NCBI GenBank assembly: GCA_003993805.1
Contig: RSEF01000003.1
Location: 66,543,710-66,607,709 of the forward strand
Direction: 5' to 3'
Length of the DNA stretch: 64,000 bases
Origin: Himantopus leucocephalus
Lineage: Eukaryota > Chordata > Aves > Charadriiformes > Recurvirostridae
The number at the start of each line of letters is the position of its first letter. Positions within the stretch are counted from its first letter, which is position 1. The position numbers and the translations under genes are program-made. Under the pieces are notes generated by a model. That model did no database searches. It was not told the origin of the DNA and was given only the letters and a program-made list of their open reading frames with translations. Positions 36,734 to 50,200 of the stretch are shown in pieces.

Positions 36734-39665
36734 GGAGTTTTGAACAACGGCTTTGGAACTGAGAGCAGAGAGCAGCCGAGGCTGGGCTGCATTAGGCTGA
36801 GCTGTTTGTGACAGCCTGGGTATTTTCAGTAAGTGGTTCAGTAGCGGGCACAAGTCTCCATCACCTGGCTCGGTTGAACAGGATGGGAGGGAACCTGTTC
36901 TCAGGCACACTGGGAGTGTAATAGTTTGTCTGAACAAAACCATATAGCAAAACTCCTGTCTCAGTGTGGTTGGAAACTTTGTTGTATATCAGGAGAAATC
37001 CAGACAAAAGGCCCGTTCCAAGAGAGACACTACAATGGCAGCCTAATGCAATGTGACAGACGGAGTGAAATATAATCTATAGTAATAATTTGCTGTATTA
37101 CCGAAATCTTGCCAGGTAGCTGATGGTTCTATTAGAAATGGGCAATTTCAAGGTACCCACAAGTAGTATGTCACACAGCATCAGTTAACACCTGCTCATC
37201 TTTAGTTTTTATAGGATGATTTCCACAATTTAAATAGTAAAGAAGGTTCTGGTTTTCCTGTTAGCTAATGAAACAGGTGCTGTGTCCACTTAAAAACAAA
37301 TATTTTATTCTACTAATTGACTCAAGAGCAGCAAAATCCATCCATCCCAAGAATCTTCATTGCTCTTCTTTTGAGTTTTTACAAGAGTTGTAAAAAAGTC
37401 ATTACTTCTCATAGCATAAAAATATTTTCCCATTAAAACAGTGGCCTGCTTTTAATAAATCCCAAAGTTATTGTTGGCTCTGGGTTTCCAACGTGTAACC
37501 AAATGAATATTTTTTTTGTGTGCAAGTCATGAAACTTAATATACTCTGTAAAACTGTTCAAATCCTTCAACAACTCATTTAGTCTATGCAGATGTCAAGA
37601 GAGACGAAGCTGTATTTTAAACTATTATATAGCCACGATTGACCTTTCTTTCATTACTATTATCTCCATAAGTAGGAATAGTTGTATTGGCAACATTTCT
37701 ACTGGGTTGCTGTGGAAAGGGAAATTTGCCTTCTGTGCTATTAAGAGGATAACCTACTTCAGATCTTTACCTGCAGCTCTGGTACATTTTATCAGATAGA
37801 TAACAGCAATATCTAGGGGAACATTTTTTATTTGTCTTGCAGGTTAGTCAGGTAAGTTGATAATCTGACAAGTTTCCTTGAGCTAAAATTTGATCTGCTA
37901 AAGTCAAAGGAAACGTAGTCATTGCATTTGATACTGCTGCAATTTCACCCTGTGCTTTTAAAGCACAAAAGATGTTCCCAAAAGGTCTGTTTCAGTCAGT
38001 CATTCCTGCACCTGAAAGAAGAACAGGTTTGACTGCGCTCTCAGCTTCATTTCACATGGAAGGCTCTTCATTGAACCATGGTAAAATATTTCATTGATGG
38101 CATTTTTCGTGACCAAAATATTTCATATTTACAGTGTAAAATATCTTTCATGTAATTTTATTATGGTTCTCATTCAAGAAAGCACCCCTATTCTGGAACA
38201 ATATACAAACCACAGCTATCTTAAGCTGCATGCCCCACCATTTCTGAGTGCTTCAGCAAACGGCTGGTGCTCAGCACTTCCCTGGGAACCCACACTGTGG
38301 TGGATTTAACCAAAATTTAAGTGAGTAATTATGTTAAGGGGTTGTACCTATGCCTAAGTGACAGGAATGCACAGAGAATCCCTTCAGCAGTCTCCAGCTT
38401 AGGTGTGACAATGAGATACTATTATCATCATTATTTGTTCGGGCTTTTAAAAATTAAAATAGCCATGACTGTTGTGTTTAATGCTGGACTTGGTACCATC
38501 CCAGATACAGCCAAAAATTTGACAGCCAGCTCAAAATTAGGCTCCTCTTGAGATTTACCTGTGGATCCCCAACATTTTAGATAGGAGTAAACCATCTTTT
38601 TCCTTGGAGCTGGGAGCTTCTGTACCCTCAAAATCATCTAGTTTACAGCAGCCTGGGAACATGCAGACTGAGAAGGGAGATACAACTGAACTTCCACAGA
38701 ATCTGGGTTGAGGCTTTCATAGGATTATAGGGTATTTAAATGGCTATCCTGAGAAAAGGCACGTAAAATTTATACAGGTCTTGTTTTAGGTGCCAAGCCA
38801 TCTTCCCTGACAAGTCTGAAAAGACAGCAGAACTATATTAGGCATATATCTTTTCAGTTAGCTATGCAAATAACAACCCCATGTTTCAGAAATTGTAAGG
38901 CATAAGGGGATCATCATGATTATCATGGTTATAAAATCTTATTTACAGGATGACAATGTTAAAGAAACTCACTGGGTAATTTTACATCAAGCTCATAACC
39001 CTTCTTTGAACTGTGGTACATATTTTAGAAAAGTATCTAAAGGCTTTAGATGATACAGAGCATACCAGAAGTGGGAGAGAGAGTCTCAGAAAATAAGCCT
39101 TGCCAAGGGTTGTTCTCAGTATAAGGTTAAAAGATGGACTGCTTGAAAGGGTAGTTTGTAACAGAAACTTACCTGCAACTCTGCAGTACATCTAGGACTG
39201 CCTGCAGAGGTGTTTGTCCATCTGGAATGTGGAATGTGTCCCCTTGAGTTTGGTTGGCTTGAGGACAACTCCTCTGCCTGACATGGCTGCTCAATGTTTT
39301 TGATCACACAATATCCACGTACAGAAAGGCTGACCAGTTCCTGGGTTCAGCAAGAAAGGCATAATTATTGATCAGATAACTTAAAATGCCATTTTGAAAA
39401 TCAGTTTTCCATTTTTATATTTCTAAAATCCTTCTTACTACCACGAACATCAGTGAAACCCAGGTGTGTTGCGACCGCTCAGCACCTCGGGACCAGCTGT
39501 GTAATGGCTGGTAGCTCAGGGTGACTTTGGTTTTCTCAGATGGAAAGATTTCATGACTAAAGGCTGAATCTATGGCCTGTACCAGTTATAAAACTTGCCT
39601 GCCCATAGCATTAATTTTCTGAACATTTCCCACAAGTGATTTGCTGAAAGAGCAGAGCAGAGCAG
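36734..39665. other. Unique non-coding DNA
   Basis: No gene or repeat family recognised. Short open frames (up to 77 codons) show no domains. Confidence 0.55.
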
Positions 39666-40130
39666 ACGTAAGGGATGGTTTAAATAAACCCTGCACAGTA
39701 CTAGTGCCCAAACCAGGTTCAGTCACCGTGCAGCCTCTGCGAACTTGCCTCATCGGCAGAGTTGGGAGCGCAGCTGGTAGAGGCAATGCCCGAGGAACTG
39801 CCGCAATGGCTGTCCTCATCCTTCCTCAGGAAATTCCTCAGCTGGCAGCCATTTCAGAGGGACGCTTTCTCCTCCTTCTTTTGGAAACTGGCTCCAACGG
39901 TTTCTTTTAACCCCGACCGCAGCTTCCCTCCGTGTATTAATGAAGCAGTGAGCAATGGAAGCACTCTTCAATCAGCTCTGCTCCGAAGGGCAGGCACAAG
40001 TCACAGTGCATAAATGGGGAAAAAAGTGCCGGGGCAAGCAGTGCGGGGTGCAGGCGCCCAGGGGACCCCGCAAGCGGCAGGGAACTGTCACCACAAATGT
40101 CGGCAGCACTCCAACCTGAAGCCAAGCCTG
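39666..40130. promoter_or_regulatory. CpG-enriched patch, candidate regulatory element or lncRNA start
   Basis: About 465 bases that are GC-richer than the flanks, with roughly eighteen CpGs by eye, while neighbouring kilobases have very few. The CpGs are spread over the whole patch and not inside a recognisable repeat. Short frames on both strands (89 and 77 codons) overlap and have no domain. No TATA box or clear initiator was identified. The call rests only on composition. Confidence 0.4.
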
Positions 40131-41597
40131 TTGATTGCCTTCTTATTCAAAGCAGCCTAAAAGATCGAATAAATATCTGATAGAGGAGTCAAAAGGGAAA
40201 CACTGTGTCTCAAATAATGAGAAATAAGACATTGTGAACTTCTACAAATCCTTCTTTAGTGTTTTTGTATGAAGTGGTGATACACACATATTTTTAAAGG
40301 AAGCTCTTCAGCAAAAAGAAGCTCTGGAGAGAAACGAAAGCTGTGTTTTATTTACAGCCTCTTTTTTTTTGTGAAAAAATGTACTGTCCTTCAGGGTTAT
40401 TGTAAGAACTAATTGTGAAAAATAACATTATAAACTCAGGCAGTTTACAGAAGTGGGTTAAAATTAACATGACTGTGTCTGTTTTATGTGAAGACACGTA
40501 GAAATATAAATGTCATCCTCCAGAATTACCAGGAGGAGAGAATTAGAATCCTTAACGAAGTTGCTTTGATCTAACCCCAGATTGCAATTAATAAGGTGTC
40601 TGATACATACCTAATATATCATGTTACACTGGGGTAGAGGTAAGGTTGTTTGGTAGCTTTTCAAGTGAAAATATATATGTTTCTAGATTGTTTTTTTTAA
40701 TCTTATATTCATAATATTTTTTGGTCTTACAATGTTTGTTTTAGGAATACCACAACAGCCTCATAGAAGGATTTCATGCCAAATCACTGCTATGTATGTA
40801 CTCACAACCTCATTGTAGATTTTATCTGTGAATATGTATGTGCGTTCAGTCACTTGATGTAGAACAGCTAAACAGCAATCAGGAAACTTATTTGCAGTAT
40901 CAAAGTGAAGTTACAATCTCTTCCCCTCAAAAGGTGCATTTGCAGACAAGCATCTGGAGAAGCCTGTCACCGCATGGAACGTCTGTACCTACACAAAGTC
41001 AGTGTCTGCCCCTGCAGTTATCTTGGAAGGTGATATCAGCAAGATATTTCAGCTGAAGGAAGATATACAGCTCCAAGGTTTCTTGCATTTTTGACTGATT
41101 TTAGTTTAATTTGTAAAGCCATGCCCCTAAACACTGTGTATTTGTTGCATCATCTTTTAATTTTTCATTTACTATTTAAAAACTTTGCCTATTTTCCATT
41201 TTAAAGTGTAGCCATTGCCCGTTTCCTTTATTTGTCTCTGTTTTTAGACTATACCATTTTCTACAACAATCTCCCTGCCAAAAAATAAAAATTACTTTCT
41301 CAGCAGACAAATTTCAGTACCTTTGCAATAAATTTCTCCTTCAGAGCATCATAACTCAAATAACAGCGATGAGTTCAAAACAGCTTTATAAATGGTGTAC
41401 AACTAGGCAAAAATATTTGTCAGCATAATTTCACATCTCTGCCATCTCTTTTGGACACAGACGGGAGATTTATTTTCCAGCAGCATCTGAAGCAATAGCC
41501 TCCACTTTGTATATACGATTATTTGTGTCAAAGCAATTTTGCATGCTTTTCAGCCATTCTGCTTAAGGGTGGCTGAGATCTATGACATTTTGCAGTT

Positions 41598-41616
41598 GCA
41601 TGCTGGGAGAAGTAGT
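41598..41616 (-). promoter_or_regulatory. ZNF143/THAP11-like motif (ACTAC..TCCCAGCATGC)
   Basis: The plus strand reads gcatgctgggagaagtagt; its reverse complement is ACTACTTCTCCCAGCATGC. This agrees with the vertebrate promoter element ACTACAATTCCCAGCATGC except in the few spacer bases between ACTAC and TCCCAG. The element is bound by ZNF143 (Staf) with THAP11 and is usually close to transcription starts. No gene start is visible nearby, so it could be an orphan site or mark an unannotated transcript. Confidence 0.55.
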
Positions 41617-44176
41617 CCCCCACAGGGCATACTTCCCATATTAAAGGGATTACAATCTCCCTATTTTATGCATATCTGGTTTAGACCTTCAGTTCCATGC
41701 GAATTGCCAGTGCAATCGGTCAGTTGGGCAACACTTGGATGTTTCTCTCTTAGGTTTTCCAGCCTGTTTTAATATACAATATCTGTTCTGTTCAGATCTT
41801 GGCTGTGTTGAACTTTCTTTTCTGGAACTGCAAAATATCATAAGTTTGGCTGCCTAGCACCACTGTCTAATGTAATACTCCCTAACCCGTCTTTAAAAAG
41901 CCTGCCAAAGTCAGATTACTGCAAACATGAAGATCAGATATGTCCAATATAACTTTAGAAAAACCATGTGCTGTTTCCGCATCGCTGTTATTGTTCTGGA
42001 AAGAAAAGCAGCAAAAACGATTTGACATCTACTGTCTGCTCTGGTAGTTGTGGCGGCTACTTAGACGAAAAATGTATAATGCCTATGGCAGTCCTGCAGG
42101 ACATCTATGCTTATTTCAATGCAAATTCTAATAAGGCTGCAAGTCTTATTTACAACCCTATATTGCTTTCTTCATAAAAACAAAACAAACCAAAAACTTC
42201 CAAATGTACTACCTTTCTGTATCAAAAGTGTCCATACCTGACATACAACCAAAGACTTTTTCCCCACAGTTAAAGGAAATACTGCCTTTTATTTTTCTGT
42301 CAACCTGACATGAAAATGGTCACAGCAGTGGCTCAGGAAAGGTGTATGTTTTTCAGATGTACATTTATCTGTTCCTCACTGAGATACAGCCATTTTAATA
42401 TTGAAAAAATATTTTGAATGGTAAATGTAAAAGCAATTGGAAACAACTTCTGTGCATCCTCAGACAGAATCATCCTGACTTCAAGAATATTTCTCAGGTT
42501 AATTAAGTGGAGAAATATAAGTAAGCTTGATTGGATAAGGGATTTCTTTATGAGATAGGCACAATTACCCCAGATTTCATGGAGCTTTGAAAAAAACACG
42601 CCACAGTAATATTGTTGTAGCTCATTATAATGTCCACAGAGCATAAAAAGTAACTTTGGAAGTCCGTTGTACTACAGATAAACCTTTTTTTCCTTATTAA
42701 TGGATATTACAATAAATCTTCCCGTCTATAACGAAGTCACAGCTGTGCAAAATGTCTGCAGCCAGTGCAGTAATTACCAAGTGGCTAGGAGGGCTCCTGG
42801 ACTTTATTTCTAGGTTCTTCTTCAGGTGTGAGGTCTTTTCATGAAAAGATGAGCTTAAGTGAAGCTAAAACAGCGGTGCTGAAGCCAGCAGGAGGAATGG
42901 TTGCCTTGAACCATTTCAGTTTGGAAATTATTGCTGTAAAATCAGTGGGACTGACCGAGGGTAAAGCAAGTGGACTCTGGCCATGTTTGTTTGGCACCAC
43001 TGAGCTAAAAACCTCACTGAAAAGGAGGATTGTACCTCTATAATGTTTGGATTGCCTTCACTTTCGCACTTCTGTGAGCTCTGAACACCATCCCCCTAAG
43101 CAAAGTGGTGATCTCCAGAATGCTTCGGGAGAAAACTGAGCTTTGTATATGAACTTCTTTCTGTCAGCGGGAATCACACCGAAAGTACAACCATCTGTGA
43201 GGAGCATACAAAGATGGCAGACTGATCCTGGGGGTTTATTCTCCAAACAGTGTTTGGCCCACAGTCCTTGAAGGGAAAGAGATGCAAACAAGACACCTTC
43301 TGGGAATTTCTGCAACACAAGATGCCTTTGCTCCTGAAGTACTGGGTGTGCTATTGACATGACTCTGTTTCCATGTTTAGCACTGACGGTTTCTTAAAAA
43401 GTTTAAAACTTATTGTAGCCAGAGTGCCTAAAAAGTGCCACAAAATGGACATGCAGTGGTTGAAAAATATGGTGCACTGCTAGCAGAATAGCTAGCTCTT
43501 CAGCTCCCAGCCATCTTCTCCCCAGACACTGGTGAGTATCATACTGACGACACCATAGAATCAAAAACCTGCATTTTTTTGTAGTTTGCATTGCCCCAAC
43601 CTCCTCTCCCCAAGTGCTTGCCCTTCTTTGTGGCCTCCTGAGAGACACACTGTCAGCAGGATCTGTCACAGGCCTCGGTGTCCCCTTGTACATGGTTTGA
43701 AGGTCAGTCACATATGCTTATATGTATCTCAGATGGGTTCCCAGTGGTGAAAAGGCAGCCGGTTCTCAGCACAAGGAGAACAGCAGCTGTCTGGCTGGAA
43801 ACAGGCAGCTACACTGGGTGTACCCAGGAAAGGAGTAAGAGCATCTCCTTCTAGCTAACCTGCACGTGCTGCCTATTCCATGGCCTTGGTGGAGTCCTTA
43901 CTTCCAACTGCACCAGGAGGGACTGATTAAGCACTGATCATTACGTCCCTTGGGATACATTTGTATTATCGGTGGAAACATGACTGCAGAATTCTCCATG
44001 CCCTAGTACTGGCCCTGTAATCTCTAGATAAATACTGCCTCTGCTAGCAAGCTGTCATCAATTAAAACAATATGCTCAAAAATATTTAATGGTCCCTGTG
44101 TTAATCCCAGTCAGAACTCAGTTTCTGAACACTCTCTGGCCAAACCAACAGACACAGATAATAAATTAGTCCTTTA

Positions 44177-44194
44177 AAAATAAATAAATAAATA
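44177..44194. repeat. (AAAT)n short repeat
   Basis: Four AAAT-type units in AT-rich sequence. Confidence 0.8.
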
Positions 44195-45464
44195 CCAAAA
44201 CTATTTCTGTGATTAGACAAACATTTCAGTGGGTATATGAATCTTCCTAACATGACATTCACAGTATAAGACAGATACGTATTTTTCCACATTAAGGTCT
44301 TAAGATAGGTTATCCCATCAGTCCACTCCTCAGACAATTAGCATATTAGCTAAATTTGCTGACAGGCATTCTGTGTGAGATTTATATCTCCTTTCAGTCC
44401 AAGTGAAATATTTGTCTTTCTACAGTGTTTTCCAAGAACATACAGCATGTTTGAGAGCTTTACTGTCCTATTTTGATAACTAAGTCCAAAACTAAGCTTA
44501 AAATGAATTGCCCAACCCAGCTCTCATGAAATGTCAAACTGAAGCTGGCAAAGGAAGATAACAGATCATAAAGGTGGCATTCTCAGGGAGCTAACTGGTG
44601 CCATTATGCTTTAGGCTCTCTCCATTGCTACACTGCGTACCCTTACTTGGAGGGGTTTATAACTTGGCTGCAAAAATGTTTTCTGGGCGAAACTTGGCAG
44701 ACAAAGTCTTAACTTGAGACCAAATACATTTTAAAACAAATTTCTGCAAAAAAGAAGAGAAAATTCTGTCTACAGTGAGGCTTTGAGCAATGCATAGTCA
44801 AACTGAGTTGATTTGGTAAGATGCAATACAACCCTGGTGCCAGCCCGAGGGCTAGTTCTGCCCATCCTGCCACCGTTCCCATAGACAAACCATCATGATA
44901 TCTGCTTTCACCCTGGAAGAGAGAGGTCTCTCTCACCAGCTCAGCTGAATGAGATGTAGCCATTTGGGAGCAGCCACCATGCCTGCAGGAGGAGACAGGG
45001 CTGGAAGACCTTGTCCTCCTTGGAACGGCAGCAGGAGAAGGGGTAAGAGCTCAGGATCACTGTCTTGCCCCTCCTCACAAGAGCCTGTGACAGAGCAGGG
45101 GCCCAGCCCTTCCATGGGAAGGATTTGATGGCTTCTCTTTTAACCAGCTTTTGCAGACACCCTTCTAGCAGTCACACCCTCTATGTTCACAGAACGAGTA
45201 GAAAAAGTTACAACAGCAATACCTTCCTCTTCAGTGGTGTTTTTCCTGCAGGACTATCAAAGTAAGTCAGATACTTGTTAAACCTCTTAAGATTTCCAGT
45301 ACAATAAACCCCACAAGCTGTTGCCTTAGACCACCACACAGGGAAGTAAAGTAGTTTCAAGCCCCTCAGAGTCAGAGAGAATTAAGTCCCGTCCCACTTA
45401 CCTGCTCTTATGATGGCACGTTTCAGACCTAGTAGATATGTTTCAGTTCTCTTAAGACAGGTTA

Positions 45465-45504
45465 TGATTCTCACTGACTTTAAAAATGGCATGGATCAGG
45501 CCCC
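45465..45504. repeat. Possible half of an ancient palindromic amniote repeat
   Basis: 'ttctcactgactttaaaaat' then 'ggcatggatcaggcccc' recalls the end of a common old repeat (cattgacttcaatggg then ggatcaggccc). Only one arm is seen. The family name is not known to me. Confidence 0.35.
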
Positions 45505-46285
45505 AAAGGCTGCTGCAGAAAGTCTGCACAGCAAAAAGCCACTAATCTCACCTGAGTATATGAAAGATGCAAGAAACTCTTCTCTTTGCCTGGCCAGAGT
45601 CACATACCACTTACTTGTATTGCAGCAGTCGTGCTGTATGGCATGGCTCTATGGTATGGCTGGACCATCTGTGTGAGGCCGTGTGGAAGATGGGGAAGGA
45701 TTCATTTGTGTCTCCCCACTTGTTTTAAGATGACTGTTTTTTTCACCAAAAATGGTAACTCTGTTTAAACTAAAGCTGTTTGTTAATTATAGCTAAATTG
45801 AGGAGGAAAAAAGTTTCTGATTAATAAGAAAGAAATGCAGAAATTTCAAAACAGTTCATTTCAGCATTTCCAAAATGAAGTGTTTTGCTTTTCTGGATTA
45901 GATTCAAAAAGCACATTAAACAATATTCCATAAAAACAAAACAAAGCAAACCAGCCAGAGAAAGAAATAATGGCATATAGCCCATAGTTTGGGCAGTCTG
46001 TTTGAGTATGAGGAGCATTTTGAACATCCTGTCTTCCTGGAGAGGGCACTCACTCACCTTCAAACAAGAGAGTCATTCTGACTTACCCTTTCTGTCCCTA
46101 TGGAAGTTTATTTGTCTCAACCCACCTTGGAATTCCCAATATCTGGGTGGCTAGGAGGTACACAGCCTTGGTTTAACATCCCTGCTCTGACTCAAGCTCA
46201 AAGAAAAAGCATATACCCACTCTCCTTCTCAGCTGTAAGGTGAGAAAAAGAGCAACAACCAGTAAAAATTCTGAATTCAAACCAC
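45505..46285. other. Unique non-coding DNA
   Basis: No gene or repeat recognised. Overlapping short frames on both strands have no domains. Confidence 0.5.
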
Positions 46286-47290
46286 ATAATCATAGAATCA
46301 TAGATTGATTTGGGTTGGAAAGGACCTTAAAGATCATCTAGTTTCAACCTCCCTGCCATGGGCAGGGACACCTTCCATTAGACCAGGTTGCTCAAAGCCC
46401 CATCCAACCTGGCCTTGAACACCTCTAGGGATGGGGCCTCCACAACTCTAGGCAACCTGTTCCAGTGTCTCATCACCCTCACACTAAAGAATTTCTTCCT
46501 AATATCTAATCTAAATCTACCCTTTTTCAGTTTAAAACCGTTACCCTTCGTTCTATCACTACACTCCCTGATAAAGACTCCCTCCCTATCTTTCCTGTAG
46601 GACCCCTTTAAGTACTGGAAGGCAGCTATAAGGCCTCCCCAGAGCCTTCTCTTCTCCAGGCTGAACAACCCCAACTCTCTCAGCCTGTCTATGAAGAGGT
46701 GTTCTAGCCCTCTGATCATCTTCATGGCTCCCCTCTGGACTCAATCCAACAGGTCCACGGCCTTCTTGTGCTGAAGATTCCAGAGCTGGACGCAGTACTC
46801 CAGGTGGGATCTCACCAGAGCAGAGGGGCAGAATCACTTCCCCTGGCCTGCTGACCACGCTTCTTTTGATGCAGCCCGGGATACTGGTGGCTTTCTAGGC
46901 TGCAAGTACACATTGCTGGGTCATGTTGAGCTTCTCATCCACCAACATCCCTCAGGGCTGCTCTCAATCCATTCTCCGCCCAGCCTGTATTTGTGCTTGG
47001 GATTGCTGTGATGCAGGTGCAGGACCTTGCATTTGGCCTTGTTGAACCTCATGAGGTTTGCATAAGCCCACCTCTCAAGCCTGTCCAGGTCCCTCTGGAT
47101 GGCATCCCTTCCTCCCAGTGTGTCAACCACGACACACAGCTTGGTGTCGTTGGCAAACTTGCTGAAGGTGCACTCAATCCCACCGTCCATGTCTCCAACA
47201 AAGATGTCAACTCTTTGAGTGCAACCATCCAGCCAATTCCTTATCCACCAAGTGGTCCATCCATCAAATTCAATCCTCTCCAATTTAGAG
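46286..47290 (-). mobile_element. CR1 LINE, 5'-truncated, with 3' tail
   Basis: A minus-strand CR1 with its true 3' end: the octamer tail appears on the plus strand as atcatagaatcatag at 46289-46303. The C-terminal ORF2 frame (46725-46378) reads [17 protein letters not shown], then [19 protein letters not shown] and [14 protein letters not shown]. The upstream frame (47283-46921) reads [17 protein letters not shown], passes directly into a [17 protein letters not shown] stretch, then [10 protein letters not shown]. An in-frame deletion of roughly 30 codons has removed the SGVPQGS region between them. The catalytic motif is FAND instead of FADD (47146-47157). Further deletions and a stop break the middle. 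Nonfunctional; same subfamily as the copy at 1-556. Confidence 0.96.
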
Positions 47291-50200
47291 ACATTATTAA
47301 TTCTTAATTTTTATTTTGGCTATTGACCTGAAAATTCAAGTCAGGGAAATGAAAGTTTTAGCAAATCCTGTATAGTTCCACAAAAAATATGTATCTTTAG
47401 TTCCTCAGTGTTGTCCAATGAAATATCATTGCATTAAGTCTGTGAGAAATAAGGTCAAACAATGACTTTCATAGAAGGCTTAATGAGTCAACGCTTTTCT
47501 AGAAGAACTCATCCTAAGCTCTAGAAACACTGAAAGACCTAAGTAAAGTCATCAGAAGCTAAAACTGGGCAAGACAATGACTAGCTTAAACATTTGGTTT
47601 GGAATTTGAACTTGAATGAACCACTGAGAATACTTTTTTTTTTTTCCTCATTTTCTTCAGTTCTTCTGCCTTTAGGGACAGAATAAGAGCAAAGGTTTAT
47701 TCTATGGATTTTTTATTGAAAAGATACATTATTTCTTTCAAACATAGACTTTATCTCATGTCTCAAATAAAAGTCTAGTAAGGCCTTGAGCCTGCAAGCG
47801 GACATCTAACTTTACAGTACTGTCAAGAAATTATGAATTTCTAGGAACAGCATATGAATGTGGACAAAACCCATCAAGATTAATGCCTGATTTTACAGTG
47901 GGTAGGCAAATCAAGTGCTGATGCTGTGAATTCAGCCATTTCCGATCAACACCCAGCTCCTGATGCATAAACTTTATTAAATTAAGCTTCTGACATTTGA
48001 CTAGATGTCTATATCTGATATGTCTTTTGACCCAACCACCTACTCAAACTAGCTGGTAGTAGGAATTACCATTGCATGGATCTTTCAGTGCAAGAGGTCT
48101 CAGAGATTGTTTTCTCACCAGTTCCCAACACTTTGGAGTTCGGCCAGATTTACTTGTTCATTTTCTGCTTCTTCCTTCCTGTACACATATTGAAACTGAT
48201 GAGATATATACATATATTTATATTAAACTATGTGGTTTCCATTGTATTGTTGTACCAAGAAATTCCAAATTTGATTAGATAATCTCTATGAATGAGCAAC
48301 CCTCCAGAGCTTAGGTAAAGTTGCAAATTTTTCTTGCAGAAGACACACTAACGTTAAAAAAATGGGCCACCTCAGTTTTTTGGAATCACAATAGGAATTA
48401 GCTTTAGCCACATGTGAAATTAAATCAAACATCTGATTAAAAAAAAAAAATTTAATAAAGAAAATCTTGGTATCTTTATCTAAGGAATTTCATGGATGCC
48501 ATCCTTAAAGATAAATGTAATACAAAGAAATGGTGGGGTTAAATGTTGAACATATTATACTTATAAAAAATGAAGTTGATGTGTGTAATCTAATATAAAC
48601 CCTGTTAATTTCTTGTTTTTCTTGGTTCTCTCACGCTCATTCTCTCTCCAAGTCACTTGGCGTTCATTCCTCAGTAAACCAATTACTTCAGTGCTCTATT
48701 AGATTTACATTCACTGCTCTTGGTCAACTCTCTCATATCCATGAAGTCTTATTCATGATGCACAAGAAAAAGTCCAAAGAGAATTAAAATCTAGGGGATT
48801 GGCCAGGTTTAATAGAAACTATGGAACTGAACCACTCTAAAGTCAGTCCTTTCAAGAGTGCAGGGAAGTTCTTCAGAGGCACTCAAAGCTTAACTTACTG
48901 CGACTGCAGTGGCAGTATTTAAATGTGTAGGACTTGAATGGAGATCTTACATCTGTTCCTCACCATTTTAGGTTTCCATTCTAGTTTGCCATGTCAACTC
49001 AGACATTGGACATGGATACATCCCTGCACATAGCTGGCTTGAGTAGAGATCTCAGTGGTGGGTCAGGACATGAGAGGGGAACGAGGAGAGCCTCCTGACT
49101 TATTAAGACCATTGAAAGTTCAACCATGGTCATTAGCTGCATCCTTACAAAACACCAAAAGTAATTCTAGCTCATTTGTAAGGAAGCTGAGCTACAGTCT
49201 TGTGATAAGATAACAAATGAGTGGTTAAAATTAATTGTAATTATGAAGCTTGACAGCCTTTGAGATGACAGCCATTTTGTCTTCACCAAGTTGAAACAGG
49301 ACTGCTCAATATTGGTATTTCTCTTTGCCTTTGCATTTATTTTTTGTGTCCCTTCTCTCACTTTCTCCTTCAGTGTAATAAGCTAAAGTTTTGTTTCAAA
49401 CTCTGCTATAATTTCTCAGTAATCTGAGAGGATAACCACAGCTGCAGTTTTGAGGTTGCCAGCAATTCCTGCTACTGGCAATTTTCCGTCAGTCTTGTTA
49501 AGAAAGTTGCCACAATTTTACCACAAATAGTAAGTCTGTGGCATACTCCAGAATTTGCATACAATTGCCGTTAGCTTACCAAAGTCATCATTTCTGTTAA
49601 CAATAGCTCTCTAAAAATGCTTGAAAATCGGGCTTCAGCCAAGCCAATCTGGTTTACATTATGCAAAGTATTTTAATGTGAAATCTTTCAATAGAAATCA
49701 TCACTAAAGTCACTTTGAGATCACGCCTGCTATCTGCAAGACTTGAAAAACTAATTGTATACTTGCTTTTTGGATTATTTGTACTGTTTTTTCCATAAAA
49801 ATTCATTGGAAGCATGTTTAGCCAAAATTTAAGTACAAGTTATTTTGTTAACATTATTAAAATGCATATTCAGCAAATTCATTTGGCTGCATTAGCTCGC
49901 ACATTCATGCAGCTTCTGAGTCCTTACACTGTGTTACTGGTAGTTCAGAAGAAAATCTATACTAAATTGTGTTTGTGTTGCATTTTGTTTTCACATGTTA
50001 AATAGATGTTATATACAAAGTAAATTGCAAAAAATCAAAGCTATTAAAAACAGTTGAAATTTAGAATGAGGTGAAACTGTTTTGGTTAAGGATTAATTGA
50101 TTAATTTGGACAAAGTTTCAGCTTGTAATGATTTATTTTGCTGAACATAACTGAAACTACATGGATCGTCATGGTTTCCATTATATTATTTATTTTGGTA

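Larger units (their letters stand above)
40131..45464. other. Unique AT-rich non-coding DNA
   Basis: No gene recognised. Frames of about 100 codons at 42333-42644, 43058-43360 and 43403-43711 (all minus) have no domains. A ZNF143-like motif at 41598-41616 is annotated separately. Bases 42930-43000 faintly recall the ancient palindromic repeat type (aaatcagtgggactgac). AAAT repeats occur at 44177-44194. Confidence 0.5.

Noticed and set aside
36344..36943. 199-codon minus-strand open frame
   Set aside because: It crosses the 100-N gap and a simple-sequence array; the long lysine/arginine-rich part is repeat translation and unknown residues.
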